20,297 bases of DNA from a virus, in IMG/VR virus record IMGVR_UViG_3300021960_000675, positions 1 to 20,297 of that record; one strand, given 5' to 3'. A model generated the notes under the pieces. The model did not search any database, was not told the DNA's origin, and saw nothing but the letters and a program-made list of their open reading frames with translations. This document shows, piece by piece, positions 5,900 to 12,963 of this stretch (positions are counted from its first letter, which is position 1; the number at the start of each line of letters is the position of its first letter). The position numbers and the translations under genes were made by a program.

Positions 5900-8354
5900 A
5901 GAAGTTAATAATGGTGTTAGAGATAATTTTAAAGTAAAATTTTCGCCTAAGCTGTATGTTTTGTCACAAAACGAATCCAAGTATAAGAGTTTGTTTGGTG
6001 ACAATCTAGAAGAACTTAATTTCTCGGACATTAATGATGCAAAAGATTTTTTAACAACCTATAAAGAAACAGAAAATTTTCCAGTATTTGGAAATACTTC
6101 TTATGCATATCAATACATCACAGAGAATTATTCGGGTGATATTGATTATGACATCTCAAACCTATCCATTTTATCGTTGGATATTGAAACAACTTCTGAA
6201 CACGGATTCCCTTCAGTTGATAACCCAATTGAAGAAGTTCTGTTGATAACTGTTCAGAACAATCATACCAAAGAAATCACTACTTTTGGTGTTAAGGATT
6301 TCGATCTATCTAAAACAGAAACTCTTTCTGATAAAAAAGATTTTACCTATGTTAAATGTACGAATGAAATTGACCTATTAAACAGGTTTCTTTTGTTTTG
6401 GGATATGGTCAAGCCTGATATTGTCACAGGCTGGAACATACAGTTATTCGATCTTCCCTATCTTCTAGCTAGAATCAATAGAATACTTGAGGATAAATCT
6501 AAACTTCTTTCTCCTTGGAGAATAGTTAACCCTAGACCTATAACTATTAGTGGTAGGACACAAACTGCGATTGATATTTTAGGTGTTAGTGTATTAGATT
6601 ATTTTGACCTTTACAAAAAATTTACTTACACTACACAAGAAAGCTACAAATTAGATTATATTGCTCAAGTAGAACTGGGTAGAAATAAGTTAGAGAGCAA
6701 CTATGAAACCTTTAAAGATTTCTACACAAATGATTGGTCCAGATTTGTCGAATACAACATCATTGACGTAGAGCTAGTTGATGCTCTTGAAGATAAAATG
6801 AAGTTGATTGAGCTGATCATTACAATGGCCTATGATGCAAAATGTAATTTTACTGATGTTTTTTCTGCTGTTAGAACTTGGGATTGTATTCTTTATAATC
6901 ATCTTTGGAATAAGAATATTATTGTCCCGCCAAAGAAAGACAATCATGATAGAACTATTGCGGGGGCCTATGTTAAAGAACCTATCCCTGGGAAATATGA
7001 ATGGGTTGTGAGTTTTGATGCCGCTTCTCTATATCCTAGCATTATTATGCAATATAATATGAGCCCTGAAACCATGTTGAAAGGTATAACGGTTGACTCG
7101 TCTCCTGAACAACTTCTGGAAGGCAAAAAGAATTATTCTTCTTATGCAAAGGAAAATAAAGCATCCATGGCAGCAAATGGATATTTTTACACACACAATA
7201 AACAAGGACTGTTCCCTGAAATTGTAGAAAAGATTTTTAGTGAGCGTGTGTTTTATAAGAACAAGATGATTCAGGCTGAAAAGGATTACGAAAAAACTAA
7301 AGATCCTAATCAAGTAAAGCTAATTTCTAAGTACAACAATATTCAGATGGCTAGAAAGATTCAGCTTAACTCTCTTTATGGTGCATGGGCTAACAAGTAT
7401 TTCAGATTCTATGATGATAGAATTGCTGAAGGTATTACATTGACTGGTCAATATATTATTCAGTATATTGGTAAGTCTTTGGATGAGTATTTAAATAAGG
7501 TTTGTCAGACGGAAAATATTCAATATACATTTTATTCTGACACAGATAGTTGTTATATCACTTTGGAAAATCTAGTTAACACTTTACCAAAGAATATAGA
7601 TAAAGATAAGATAACTGAAATGTTAGATACATTTTCTAAGGAAAAGATCACAAAGATATTAAACAAGGCTTGTGCTGAGATATCTTCGGCAACCAATGCT
7701 TTTGAGAATAAAATGCTCTTTAAGAGAGAGGTTATTGCTGATCGTGCAGTTTGGGTGGCCAAGAAAAAGTATGCACTAAATGTTTACGATAGTGAAGGTG
7801 TTAGGTATAAGACACCAAAACTAAAGGTACAGGGGCTAGAGATTGTTAGAAGTAGTACTCCAGGTGTTGTCAGAGAATATCTTAAAGAAAGCGTGAAGAT
7901 GGCTCTTACTAAGACGGAGAAGGAACTTCAACAATATATAGCAGATGTTGAGAATGAATTCTCAAAAATGAGTCCGGAAGATATTGCATTTCCTAGAAGT
8001 GCCAATAATATTTCAAAATATTCTTCCAGAGCAGATATATACACGAAGGGAACTCCTATGCACGTCCGAGGATCCTTATTGTACAACCATCACATATCTG
8101 ATAAAAAATTGGATAAGAAGTATGAAAAAATCAAGGAAGGCGACAAAATTAAATATTTGTATTTGAAAGAGCCCAATCCCATTAGAGAAAACAGTATTGC
8201 TTTTATTGGTAAATTGCCTACAGAGCTTGACCTTCATAGGTTTATTGATTATAATACTATGTTTGAAAAGGCCTTTCTTGATCCTATGAAAAGTATTTTA
8301 GATTGTATGGGTTGGAACACTTCTCATGTGGCAACCCTAGATGATTTGTTTTAA
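5847..8354 (+). CDS. 43: Family B DNA polymerase (gp43)
   Basis: This 835-residue replicative polymerase (T4 898) has both active sites intact. The 3'-5' exonuclease motifs are LDIETT (D112, E114), NIQLFD (197-202) and YNIID (303-307). The polymerase motifs are DAASLYPSII (391-400), KIQLNSLYG (504-512) and YSDTDS (563-568), with KKKYALNV further on. The C-terminus ends TLDDLF, like the SLDFLFG tail by which T4-type gp43 binds the gp45 clamp. This is good evidence that it works with the clamp encoded upstream. The start at 5847 has a GGAGG site and lies within the end of the preceding ORF. A possible uvsX promoter lies near the 3' end. Confidence 0.97.
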   Translation: MKRFYTNVMQRGNQIFVREVNNGVRDNFKVKFSPKLYVLSQNESKYKSLFGDNLEELNFSDINDAKDFLTTYKETENFPVFGNTSYAYQYITENYSGDIDYDISNLSILSLDIETTSEHGFPSVDNPIEEVLLITVQNNHTKEITTFGVKDFDLSKTETLSDKKDFTYVKCTNEIDLLNRFLLFWDMVKPDIVTGWNIQLFDLPYLLARINRILEDKSKLLSPWRIVNPRPITISGRTQTAIDILGVSVLDYFDLYKKFTYTTQESYKLDYIAQVELGRNKLESNYETFKDFYTNDWSRFVEYNIIDVELVDALEDKMKLIELIITMAYDAKCNFTDVFSAVRTWDCILYNHLWNKNIIVPPKKDNHDRTIAGAYVKEPIPGKYEWVVSFDAASLYPSIIMQYNMSPETMLKGITVDSSPEQLLEGKKNYSSYAKENKASMAANGYFYTHNKQGLFPEIVEKIFSERVFYKNKMIQAEKDYEKTKDPNQVKLISKYNNIQMARKIQLNSLYGAWANKYFRFYDDRIAEGITLTGQYIIQYIGKSLDEYLNKVCQTENIQYTFYSDTDSCYITLENLVNTLPKNIDKDKITEMLDTFSKEKITKILNKACAEISSATNAFENKMLFKREVIADRAVWVAKKKYALNVYDSEGVRYKTPKLKVQGLEIVRSSTPGVVREYLKESVKMALTKTEKELQQYIADVENEFSKMSPEDIAFPRSANNISKYSSRADIYTKGTPMHVRGSLLYNHHISDKKLDKKYEKIKEGDKIKYLYLKEPNPIRENSIAFIGKLPTELDLHRFIDYNTMFEKAFLDPMKSILDCMGWNTSHVATLDDLF
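8227..8255 (+). promoter_or_regulatory. Promoter candidate for uvsX
   Basis: TTGACC at 8227-8232, 17-nt spacer, perfect TATAAT at 8250-8255. It lies within the last 130 nt of gene 43 and about 120 nt before the uvsX ATG. The boxes are strong, but the context after -10 (ACTATG) differs from the TATATTT set, so it may be a different promoter class or a coincidence. Confidence 0.45.
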
Positions 8355-8372
8355 ATTTAACCGGAGTATAAT

Positions 8373-9422
8373 ATGAGTTTACTTGATAAACTTAAGAAAA
8401 ATTCAACTATTAAAGAAACAGAAATTCTTTCTAGTTCTAAATTTTTCTCTTCAAAAGACATGATTCAAACACCTGTTCCAATGGTCAATGTTGCTTTGTC
8501 TGGAAGATTGGATGGTGGGTTGACTCCTGGGCTTACTGTGTTTGCTGGACCGTCTAAGCATTTTAAAACAGCATTTGCTATGCTACTTTCTAAATCTTAT
8601 ATGGAGAAATATAAGGATGCTGTTCTTTTGTTTTATGATTCAGAGTTTGGTGCTCCAGCAGGCTATTTCGAAAACTTTGGCATTGATACCGAAAGAGTAC
8701 TACATACTCCTATTACAGACATAGAACAACTAAAACACGATATCATGTCTCAGATTAACAATCTAGAACGTGGAGATCATGTTATTATAGTTGTGGACTC
8801 GGTTGGTAATTTGGCTTCCAAGAAGGAAGTGGAGGATGCTCTTGAGGGTAAGAGTGTTGCTGACATGACGAGAGCTAAACAGCTTAAGAGTCTTTTTAGA
8901 ATGTGTACACCTCACTTAACCATTAAGGACATTCCTATGGTTGTTGTGAATCACACATATAAAGAAATAGGACTATTTCCGAAGGATATTGTTTCAGGTG
9001 GTACTGGTGTTTATTATAGTGCTGACAATATCTTTATTATTGGTCGTCAACAGGAAAAGACAGGTCAAGAAGTTACAGGATATAATTTTATTATTAATGT
9101 GGAAAAGTCTCGTTTTGTTAGAGAGAAAAGTAAGATACCTGTTGAGGTATCTTGGGAAGGTGGCATTTCAACCTGGTCTGGTTTAATAAACGTTGCACTT
9201 GAATCAGGTCATGTTATAAAGCCTAGCAATGGTTGGTATCAAAAGGCAGATGAAGAAAAGAAGTATCGTTTGTCTGAAACCAACAGTAAAGAATTTTGGT
9301 TACCAATATTAAATGACGAAACATTCCGTTCCTGGATTAAGCAAAGGTATTCGGTTACTTCCGGCGCAATGGTTGCGGAACTTTCTGACGAATTTATACA
9401 GGAGGAATATGATAATGTCTAA
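8373..9422 (+). CDS. uvsX: UvsX, RecA-like recombinase
   Basis: This 349-residue protein (T4 UvsX 391) is the phage strand-exchange protein used in recombination-dependent replication. Walker A GPSKHFKT at 59-66 is the UvsX-type variant (T4 GPSKSFKS). FYDSEFGAP near 88-94 contains the expected glutamate, Walker B VIIVVDSVGN is at 137-146, and the DNA-binding loop region VSGGTGVYYSAD is at 207-218. The ribosome site GGAG is at 8363-8366, in a leader (TTTAACCGGAG) also found before gp45. The acidic C-terminus is typical of recombinases. The stop overlaps the next start by 8 nt. Confidence 0.95.
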   Translation: MSLLDKLKKNSTIKETEILSSSKFFSSKDMIQTPVPMVNVALSGRLDGGLTPGLTVFAGPSKHFKTAFAMLLSKSYMEKYKDAVLLFYDSEFGAPAGYFENFGIDTERVLHTPITDIEQLKHDIMSQINNLERGDHVIIVVDSVGNLASKKEVEDALEGKSVADMTRAKQLKSLFRMCTPHLTIKDIPMVVVNHTYKEIGLFPKDIVSGGTGVYYSADNIFIIGRQQEKTGQEVTGYNFIINVEKSRFVREKSKIPVEVSWEGGISTWSGLINVALESGHVIKPSNGWYQKADEEKKYRLSETNSKEFWLPILNDETFRSWIKQRYSVTSGAMVAELSDEFIQEEYDNV

Positions 9423-9699
9423 GGTTTCTTTTGAAGTACAAGGTAAAGATGATAAGATTTTTGTGAAAATTACCGAAGGTGAATTTGCGGATGTGGCGTT
9501 TGTTATCAGTGGCATAGAAACAGATGATTCAGAAGAAGGTAAAATAACTGTGGACTATGAATTGATTTCTACACCTAATGATGTTAATTTAGTAGGAGAC
9601 CCGCTATTCGAAAGCGTGTTAAATCCCATACTTATTAAAATCATAACTCATGCCTTGTCTGGAGAAAATGATGAAGTTGGAAACTCTGATACTGAATAA
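9415..9699 (+). CDS. Small hypothetical protein between uvsX and gene 41
   Basis: This 94-residue acidic protein has no known motif. I chose ATG 9415 because AGGAGG at 9400-9405 gives a normal 9-nt gap, whereas the in-frame ATGs at 9409 and 9412 are too close. It starts MSKVSFEVQGKDDKIFVKI, ends in an acidic tail (GENDEVGNSDTE), and looks like a small alpha-beta domain. It overlaps uvsX by 8 nt and gene 41 by 29 nt, so it is in the recombination/helicase translation unit. A small partner of either protein is conceivable, but nothing in the sequence shows it. Confidence 0.65.
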   Translation: MSKVSFEVQGKDDKIFVKITEGEFADVAFVISGIETDDSEEGKITVDYELISTPNDVNLVGDPLFESVLNPILIKIITHALSGENDEVGNSDTE

Positions 9700-11053
9700 T
9701 CTAATTAAAGACGAAGATTTCTTAAGAAGAACTATTCCTTTTATTCGGGATGAATATTTTGTTGATAGTTCAGAAAGAAAAATATTTAAACAGATATTCG
9801 ATTTTGCAGAACAATATAATTCTGCACCTACAAAGGCAGCTTTAGTAATTGAATTTCAAAATGATAAAACTATAACTGAAGATGAATACGAAAAGATTAT
9901 TGGCATACTTGATGAATTTGATGATAGTATTGCTAATAAACAATGGTTATTAGATGAAACAGAAAAATTCTGTAAAGATAAGGCTGTATATAATGCTATC
10001 TTGAGGTCTATTCAAATTATTGATGGTAAAGATAAGATATTAACAAATGAAGCTATTCCTGAAATATTAAAGGATGCTTTATCCGTTGGATTCGATAATT
10101 CGGTTGGTCATGATTATCTTATAGACTCAGACAATCGTTTTGATTTTTATCATAAGGACGAGGAACGCTTGCCTTTTGATTTGGATATGTTTAACAAGGT
10201 AACTAAAGGTGGATTACCTAATAAAACTTTAAACATTGCCTTGGCAGGTACAGGTGTTGGTAAGAGTTTGTTTATGTGTCACATGGCAGCAGCAGCTTTA
10301 AGTCAAGGTAAAAATGTTCTGTATATTACAATGGAAATGGCAGAAGAACGTATTGCAGAACGTATTGATGCTAACTTGATGAATGTGGCAATGAATGATC
10401 TTAAATCATTACCTAAGCAAATGTTTGATGATAGAATTTCAAGAATCAGAAATAAAACCGAAGGTAAACTTATTATTAAGGAATATCCTACAGCATCAGC
10501 ACATTCTGGTCATTTCAGAGCATTGTTAAATGAATTATCTTTGAAGAAAGAATTCAAGCCAGACCTTATCTTTATTGATTATTTGAATATTTGTGCAAGT
10601 AGTAGATTTAAAATGTCAGGTTCGGTCAATACTTATGTTTATATTAAAGGTATTGCAGAAGAACTTCGTGGTTTGGCTGTAGAATTTGATGTTCCAATTG
10701 TATCAGCAACACAAACAACAAGGAGTGGATATGCGAATAGTGATGTGGAACTTACTGATACTTCTGAATCGTTTGGACTTCCAGCTACTGCTGACTTCAT
10801 GTTTGCTCTTATTGTTACAGAAGAGCTAGAAAAATTAGGGCAAATATTAATTAAACAATTAAAAAATAGATATAATGACCCTTCACAATATCGCAGATTT
10901 GTTGTTGGTGTGGACAAATCTAAGATGAGACTTTTTGATTTGGAGATGAGTGCTCAAAAGGATCTCTATGAAACCAAAGAAGTAAAGTTTTTTGAAAAAG
11001 AAAAACCTAATTTTAAGAGAAAAGAATTGGATTTTAGTAGTATAAAAATATAA
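9671..11053 (+). CDS. 41: DnaB-type replicative helicase (gp41)
   Basis: This 460-residue protein (T4 475) is the hexameric 5'-3' helicase that works with the primase at the fork. Walker A AGTGVGKS is at 192-199. The catalytic-glutamate region YITMEMAEERIAERI is near 218-232. Walker B PDLIFIDYLN is near 300, and a later ATQTTRSG block carries the sensor residues. I prefer ATG 9671 over 9650 or 9668 because GGAG at 9661-9664 then has a 6-nt gap, and MKLETLILNNLI lines up with the T4 N-terminus. The stop codon lies inside the TATAAATA late promoter of the next gene. This is the last clear replication gene in the window. Confidence 0.93.
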   Translation: MKLETLILNNLIKDEDFLRRTIPFIRDEYFVDSSERKIFKQIFDFAEQYNSAPTKAALVIEFQNDKTITEDEYEKIIGILDEFDDSIANKQWLLDETEKFCKDKAVYNAILRSIQIIDGKDKILTNEAIPEILKDALSVGFDNSVGHDYLIDSDNRFDFYHKDEERLPFDLDMFNKVTKGGLPNKTLNIALAGTGVGKSLFMCHMAAAALSQGKNVLYITMEMAEERIAERIDANLMNVAMNDLKSLPKQMFDDRISRIRNKTEGKLIIKEYPTASAHSGHFRALLNELSLKKEFKPDLIFIDYLNICASSRFKMSGSVNTYVYIKGIAEELRGLAVEFDVPIVSATQTTRSGYANSDVELTDTSESFGLPATADFMFALIVTEELEKLGQILIKQLKNRYNDPSQYRRFVVGVDKSKMRLFDLEMSAQKDLYETKEVKFFEKEKPNFKRKELDFSSIKI

Positions 11054-11056
11054 ATA
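11049..11056 (+). promoter_or_regulatory. T4-type late promoter TATAAATA
   Basis: Exact TATAAATA, 31 nt before the metallopeptidase ATG. Its bases 3-5 are the TAA stop of gene 41. The stretch continues as a weak A/T dyad to 11065. Confidence 0.7.
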
Positions 11057-11086
11057 TTTTTTATAAACTGTTCAGAGATATAGACC

Positions 11087-11785
11087 ATGTATTATGCTCC
11101 AATTTTATATGAGGATTTGAAAAATAATTTCGGCCCGGAATATATTGGACAAGAATTAAGGTATAGCCAAATTTGTAGAAGGCTGAATAAATTTTTAACA
11201 AAAACAGGATCAAAAGTTAAAACTTATAAAGATCCTACTTTAGAACAGTCTAAAAACAGTAAGTACCAGCCTTTTACATTTTCTGGTTATTACGAGGGAG
11301 ATAAGGAAGAATTTCCGATTACCATTTTTATTCACATGGAACCAAATCGTAATTATTTTAAATTCACTAAAAATAATTATTCTAATTTTATCTTTGTCTT
11401 GTCACAAACAATTCAGCACGAGCTTATCCATTTTTCTCAAGATTGTTTTAGGGATGAAGATTATGAATACTCGGAGCAAGAAAAGACATTAAAGGTAAAG
11501 CATTCTAACCGACTTGGTAAACAGCGTATCCAACAAATTAAATATTTGAGTGATTGGTCAGAAATCGAAGCCTATGCACATGATATTGCAATGGAAATCA
11601 ATTTCTACTATCCTGACCAAAATCACTATCATATTCTTAAGAATATGGAAAAATATCCAAAATTGGTCACCTACCGCTATTTTACTTCGGTTTTTAAGGG
11701 TACCGAATGGTTTGACCTAAAAAAGACCTTAATTTCCAAGATTTTGCGCTGGATTGACTATGCCCCAGTGCCCTATTTCCTGTAG
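11087..11785 (+). CDS. Putative HExxH zinc metallopeptidase
   Basis: This 232-residue protein carries HELIH at residues 111-115 inside a helix (SQTIQHELIHFSQ), the zinc and catalytic motif of many metallopeptidases. About 45 residues on is WSEIEAYAHDIA, whose glutamates (159 and 161) can supply the third zinc ligand. Proteins with this HExxH plus EIEAYA pair are common in T4-like marine phages and are of unknown substrate. No signal peptide or membrane segment is seen, so it should act in the cytoplasm or virion. The late promoter at 11049 suggests late expression, which would fit processing of structural proteins or lysis. That is inference. Confidence 0.75.
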   Translation: MYYAPILYEDLKNNFGPEYIGQELRYSQICRRLNKFLTKTGSKVKTYKDPTLEQSKNSKYQPFTFSGYYEGDKEEFPITIFIHMEPNRNYFKFTKNNYSNFIFVLSQTIQHELIHFSQDCFRDEDYEYSEQEKTLKVKHSNRLGKQRIQQIKYLSDWSEIEAYAHDIAMEINFYYPDQNHYHILKNMEKYPKLVTYRYFTSVFKGTEWFDLKKTLISKILRWIDYAPVPYFL

Positions 11786-11816
11786 GTGCTTATTTTACAA
11801 GCACTTAGAGGTGCTT
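11784..11816. repeat. Three-arm repeat AGGTGCTT / AAGCACTT / AGGTGCTT
   Basis: AGGTGCTT at 11784-11791 and again at 11809-11816 flank its near-complement AAGCACTT at 11799-11806. The middle arm can pair with either side: eight pairs on the left with one G-U, six on the right. The right copy overlaps the -35 box at 11815, and the left begins in the stop codon of the peptidase. There is no T tract. It may be an operator, an attenuating leader or a weak terminator. Confidence 0.6.
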
Positions 11817-11843
11817 GACAAACACACCAATATCTGTTATATT
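11815..11843 (+). promoter_or_regulatory. Strong sigma70-like promoter
   Basis: TTGACA at 11815-11820, 17-nt spacer, TATATT at 11838-11843, context GTTATATTTAAT. It is intergenic and directly precedes the 64-residue gene. Its twin is at 12080. Confidence 0.85.
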
Positions 11844-11881
11844 TAATATATACAAAATTAACTCTCTCAGGAGAAAAAAAC

Positions 11882-12076
11882 ATGAGTAAGTGGGATTTCG
11901 ATCATCTTGATGAGATCGAAGAAATGTATGAAAATTGGTCTTCCGTAGAAAAGATTCGCAGGAAGAAGCCACGTAAGTCTGAATTTGGTGATACGGTTCG
12001 CCGTGATCAAAAGAACAACTTCCATCAGGAGCGTCAAATCAAGAATCATGATCCGGAGTATGATACAGAATTCTAG
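11882..12076 (+). CDS. Small charged hypothetical protein
   Basis: This 64-residue protein is not recognised. It is supported by a strong promoter 40 nt upstream and a well-placed AGGAG (11869-11873). It begins with an acidic half (KWDFDHLDEIEEMYENW), followed by a basic patch (KIRRKKPRK) and a polar tail ending DPEYDTEF. A small two-charge protein with its own strong early promoter fits the pattern of host-takeover factors, but nothing identifies a target. Codon use (CGT, AAG, CGC) is unlike the AT-rich replication genes. The next promoter's -35 box begins 4 nt after the stop. Confidence 0.65.
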   Translation: MSKWDFDHLDEIEEMYENWSSVEKIRRKKPRKSEFGDTVRRDQKNNFHQERQIKNHDPEYDTEF

Positions 12077-12079
12077 GAC

Positions 12080-12108
12080 TTGACAAGTTGGATTGGTTGT
12101 GTTATATT
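12080..12108 (+). promoter_or_regulatory. Strong sigma70-like promoter
   Basis: TTGACA at 12080-12085, 17-nt spacer, TATATT at 12103-12108, context GTTATATTTAAT. The 12 bases around -10 are identical to those at 11815. It drives the 93-residue gene. Confidence 0.85.
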
Positions 12109-12146
12109 TAATGTGTAAGTAGTCAAACTCAAACAGGAGAATTATT

Positions 12147-12428
12147 ATGCGTAACAGTGATCAGGTAACGGACGTTTGCTTCACTACAGGTGGTAATACT
12201 GCTGCAGGTCAGGACATGGGAACTAAGGTTCGTTTCACTAATGACAAGGTTCGCCGTGTAAAGATCTTTCGGCGTCTTGGTGTTCAGACTCAGCATTGGA
12301 TTTCTCTTGGTCGTCCTATGACCAAGGCCGAGGCTGTGACCTATCTTCAGAGCACCGAAGACAATACTATCCGTAGCAACACTGCATATCAGGATGCAAT
12401 TGCTCACGCTGCCGCTCGGCTCCTGTAA
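12147..12428 (+). CDS. Hypothetical early protein
   Basis: This 93-residue protein is not recognised. It starts MRNSDQVTDVCFTTGGNTAA, has a basic middle (VRRVKIFRRLG) and ends with an alanine-rich helix (QDAIAHAAARLL). It forms a complete single-gene unit: strong promoter at 12080, ribosome site in the leader AAACTCAAACAGGAG, and an intrinsic terminator whose loop holds the stop codon. Such a compact unit implies strong, separate early expression. Codon use is GC-richer than the replication genes. No domain can be assigned. Confidence 0.7.
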   Translation: MRNSDQVTDVCFTTGGNTAAGQDMGTKVRFTNDKVRRVKIFRRLGVQTQHWISLGRPMTKAEAVTYLQSTEDNTIRSNTAYQDAIAHAAARLL

Positions 12429-12452
12429 TAGGAGCCCTGCGGTACCTTTTTT
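12412..12452 (+). terminator. Intrinsic terminator overlapping the stop codon
   Basis: GGCTCCT (12418-12424) pairs with AGGAGCC (12430-12436) around the loop GTAAT. CCGC (12412-12415) pairs with GCGG (12439-12442) beyond a 2x2 internal loop. A six-T run follows at 12447-12452. The TAA stop of the 93-residue gene is in the loop. Confidence 0.85.
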
Positions 12453-12527
12453 CTAGGTTAGTGGTGACCCTCATTAAAAACCACACTTTTTGATGTGATT
12501 TGATTAAACTCAAAACAGGAGTATATT
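12453..12527 (+). other. Leader of the winged-helix gene
   Basis: Seventy-five bases without a convincing promoter. GTGGT (12461-12465) can pair with ACCAC (12480-12484), followed by five Ts, so a second weak terminator or attenuator is possible. The ribosome-site leader AAACTCAAAACAGGAG (12506-12521) nearly repeats 12125-12139 before the previous gene. Confidence 0.4.
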
Positions 12528-12773
12528 ATGACTCAGAATGAACGTCTCGTTGGTTATCTGTCTTCCGGTCGCAGCATTTCCGCTGCACAGGCTCGTTCCA
12601 TGTTCGGAATTCAGCGCCTTTCGGCTCGTATTCACGACCTTCGTAATGAGGGATTCTGTGTTTACACCAACGTTAACAATGCTGGTCGTACCACCTATCG
12701 TCTTGGTACACCTAGCCGCCAGATCGTTAGCGCAGCTTATGCTGTTGGTGGCGCCGACTTCTTCGGCCGTTAA
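12528..12773 (+). CDS. Winged helix-turn-helix small protein
   Basis: This 81-residue protein resembles a small winged-helix family common in phages. NERLVGYLSSGRSISAAQARSMFGI gives helices 1 and 2, QRLSARIHDLRNEGF the recognition helix, and VYTNVNNAGRTTYRLG the beta wing. Here the first block is longer than one motif and is given only as landmarks at residues 4-28. DNA binding is therefore likely, as a local regulator or a host-directed factor. The gene lies after a terminator and has no clear promoter of its own, so it may depend on read-through. The following ORF starts 1 nt after its stop. Confidence 0.75.
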   Translation: MTQNERLVGYLSSGRSISAAQARSMFGIQRLSARIHDLRNEGFCVYTNVNNAGRTTYRLGTPSRQIVSAAYAVGGADFFGR

Positions 12774-12774
12774 A

Positions 12775-12963
12775 ATGGTTCAGGAGGCCATGGGCGAAGT
12801 AATGCCCATGGCCTCCTCCATGGACCTAGACAGGGATGAACACGTTCTAAATAATATTATAAGAATGATTGCCGAAGCCCCAAATGAAAGTATGCAAGAA
12901 CTTTGGCAAAAGAAGTATGTAGAATTCACATCCAAACTAAAATCCAAGGTGTCCAATGTCTGA
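12775..12963 (+). CDS. Small hypothetical protein with a hairpin over its start region
   Basis: This is a 62-residue frame if begun at ATG 12775, which directly follows the preceding stop and may be reached by re-initiation. ATGs at 12790, 12802, 12808 and 12820 are also in frame. The frame stays open upstream of 12775, but that part is a shadow of the winged-helix gene. The C-terminal part (DEHVLNNIIRMIAEAPNESM, then QELWQKKYVEF) reads like a real helical protein. The first 15 codons contain a 14-bp perfect hairpin that buries AGGAGG and ATG 12790. It overlaps the next gene by 8 nt. Function unknown; start uncertain. Confidence 0.55.
   Translation: MVQEAMGEVMPMASSMDLDRDEHVLNNIIRMIAEAPNESMQELWQKKYVEFTSKLKSKVSNV
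12782..12817 (+). promoter_or_regulatory. Perfect 14-bp hairpin over AGGAGG and ATG
   Basis: AGGAGGCCATGGGC (12782-12795) is exactly complementary to 12804-12817, with an 8-nt loop GAAGTAAT. The stem holds a full ribosome-binding consensus and the ATG at 12790. No T tract follows on this strand, so it is not a standard terminator. Likely roles are translational control or RNA processing and stability. Confidence 0.75.

Noticed and set aside
7440-7469. TTGACT with 18 nt to TATATT inside gene 43
   Set aside because: The spacing is 18 and the context lacks TTTAA, and no gene starts within 900 nt. Probably coding chance.
9650-9670. Longer N-terminus of the gp41 helicase
   Set aside because: GGAG at 9661-9664 fits ATG 9671, and the T4 protein aligns from there.
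12538-12774. Upstream part of the frame ending at 12963
   Set aside because: It is a frame-shifted shadow of the winged-helix gene, with Val/Leu/Pro-rich nonsense composition.
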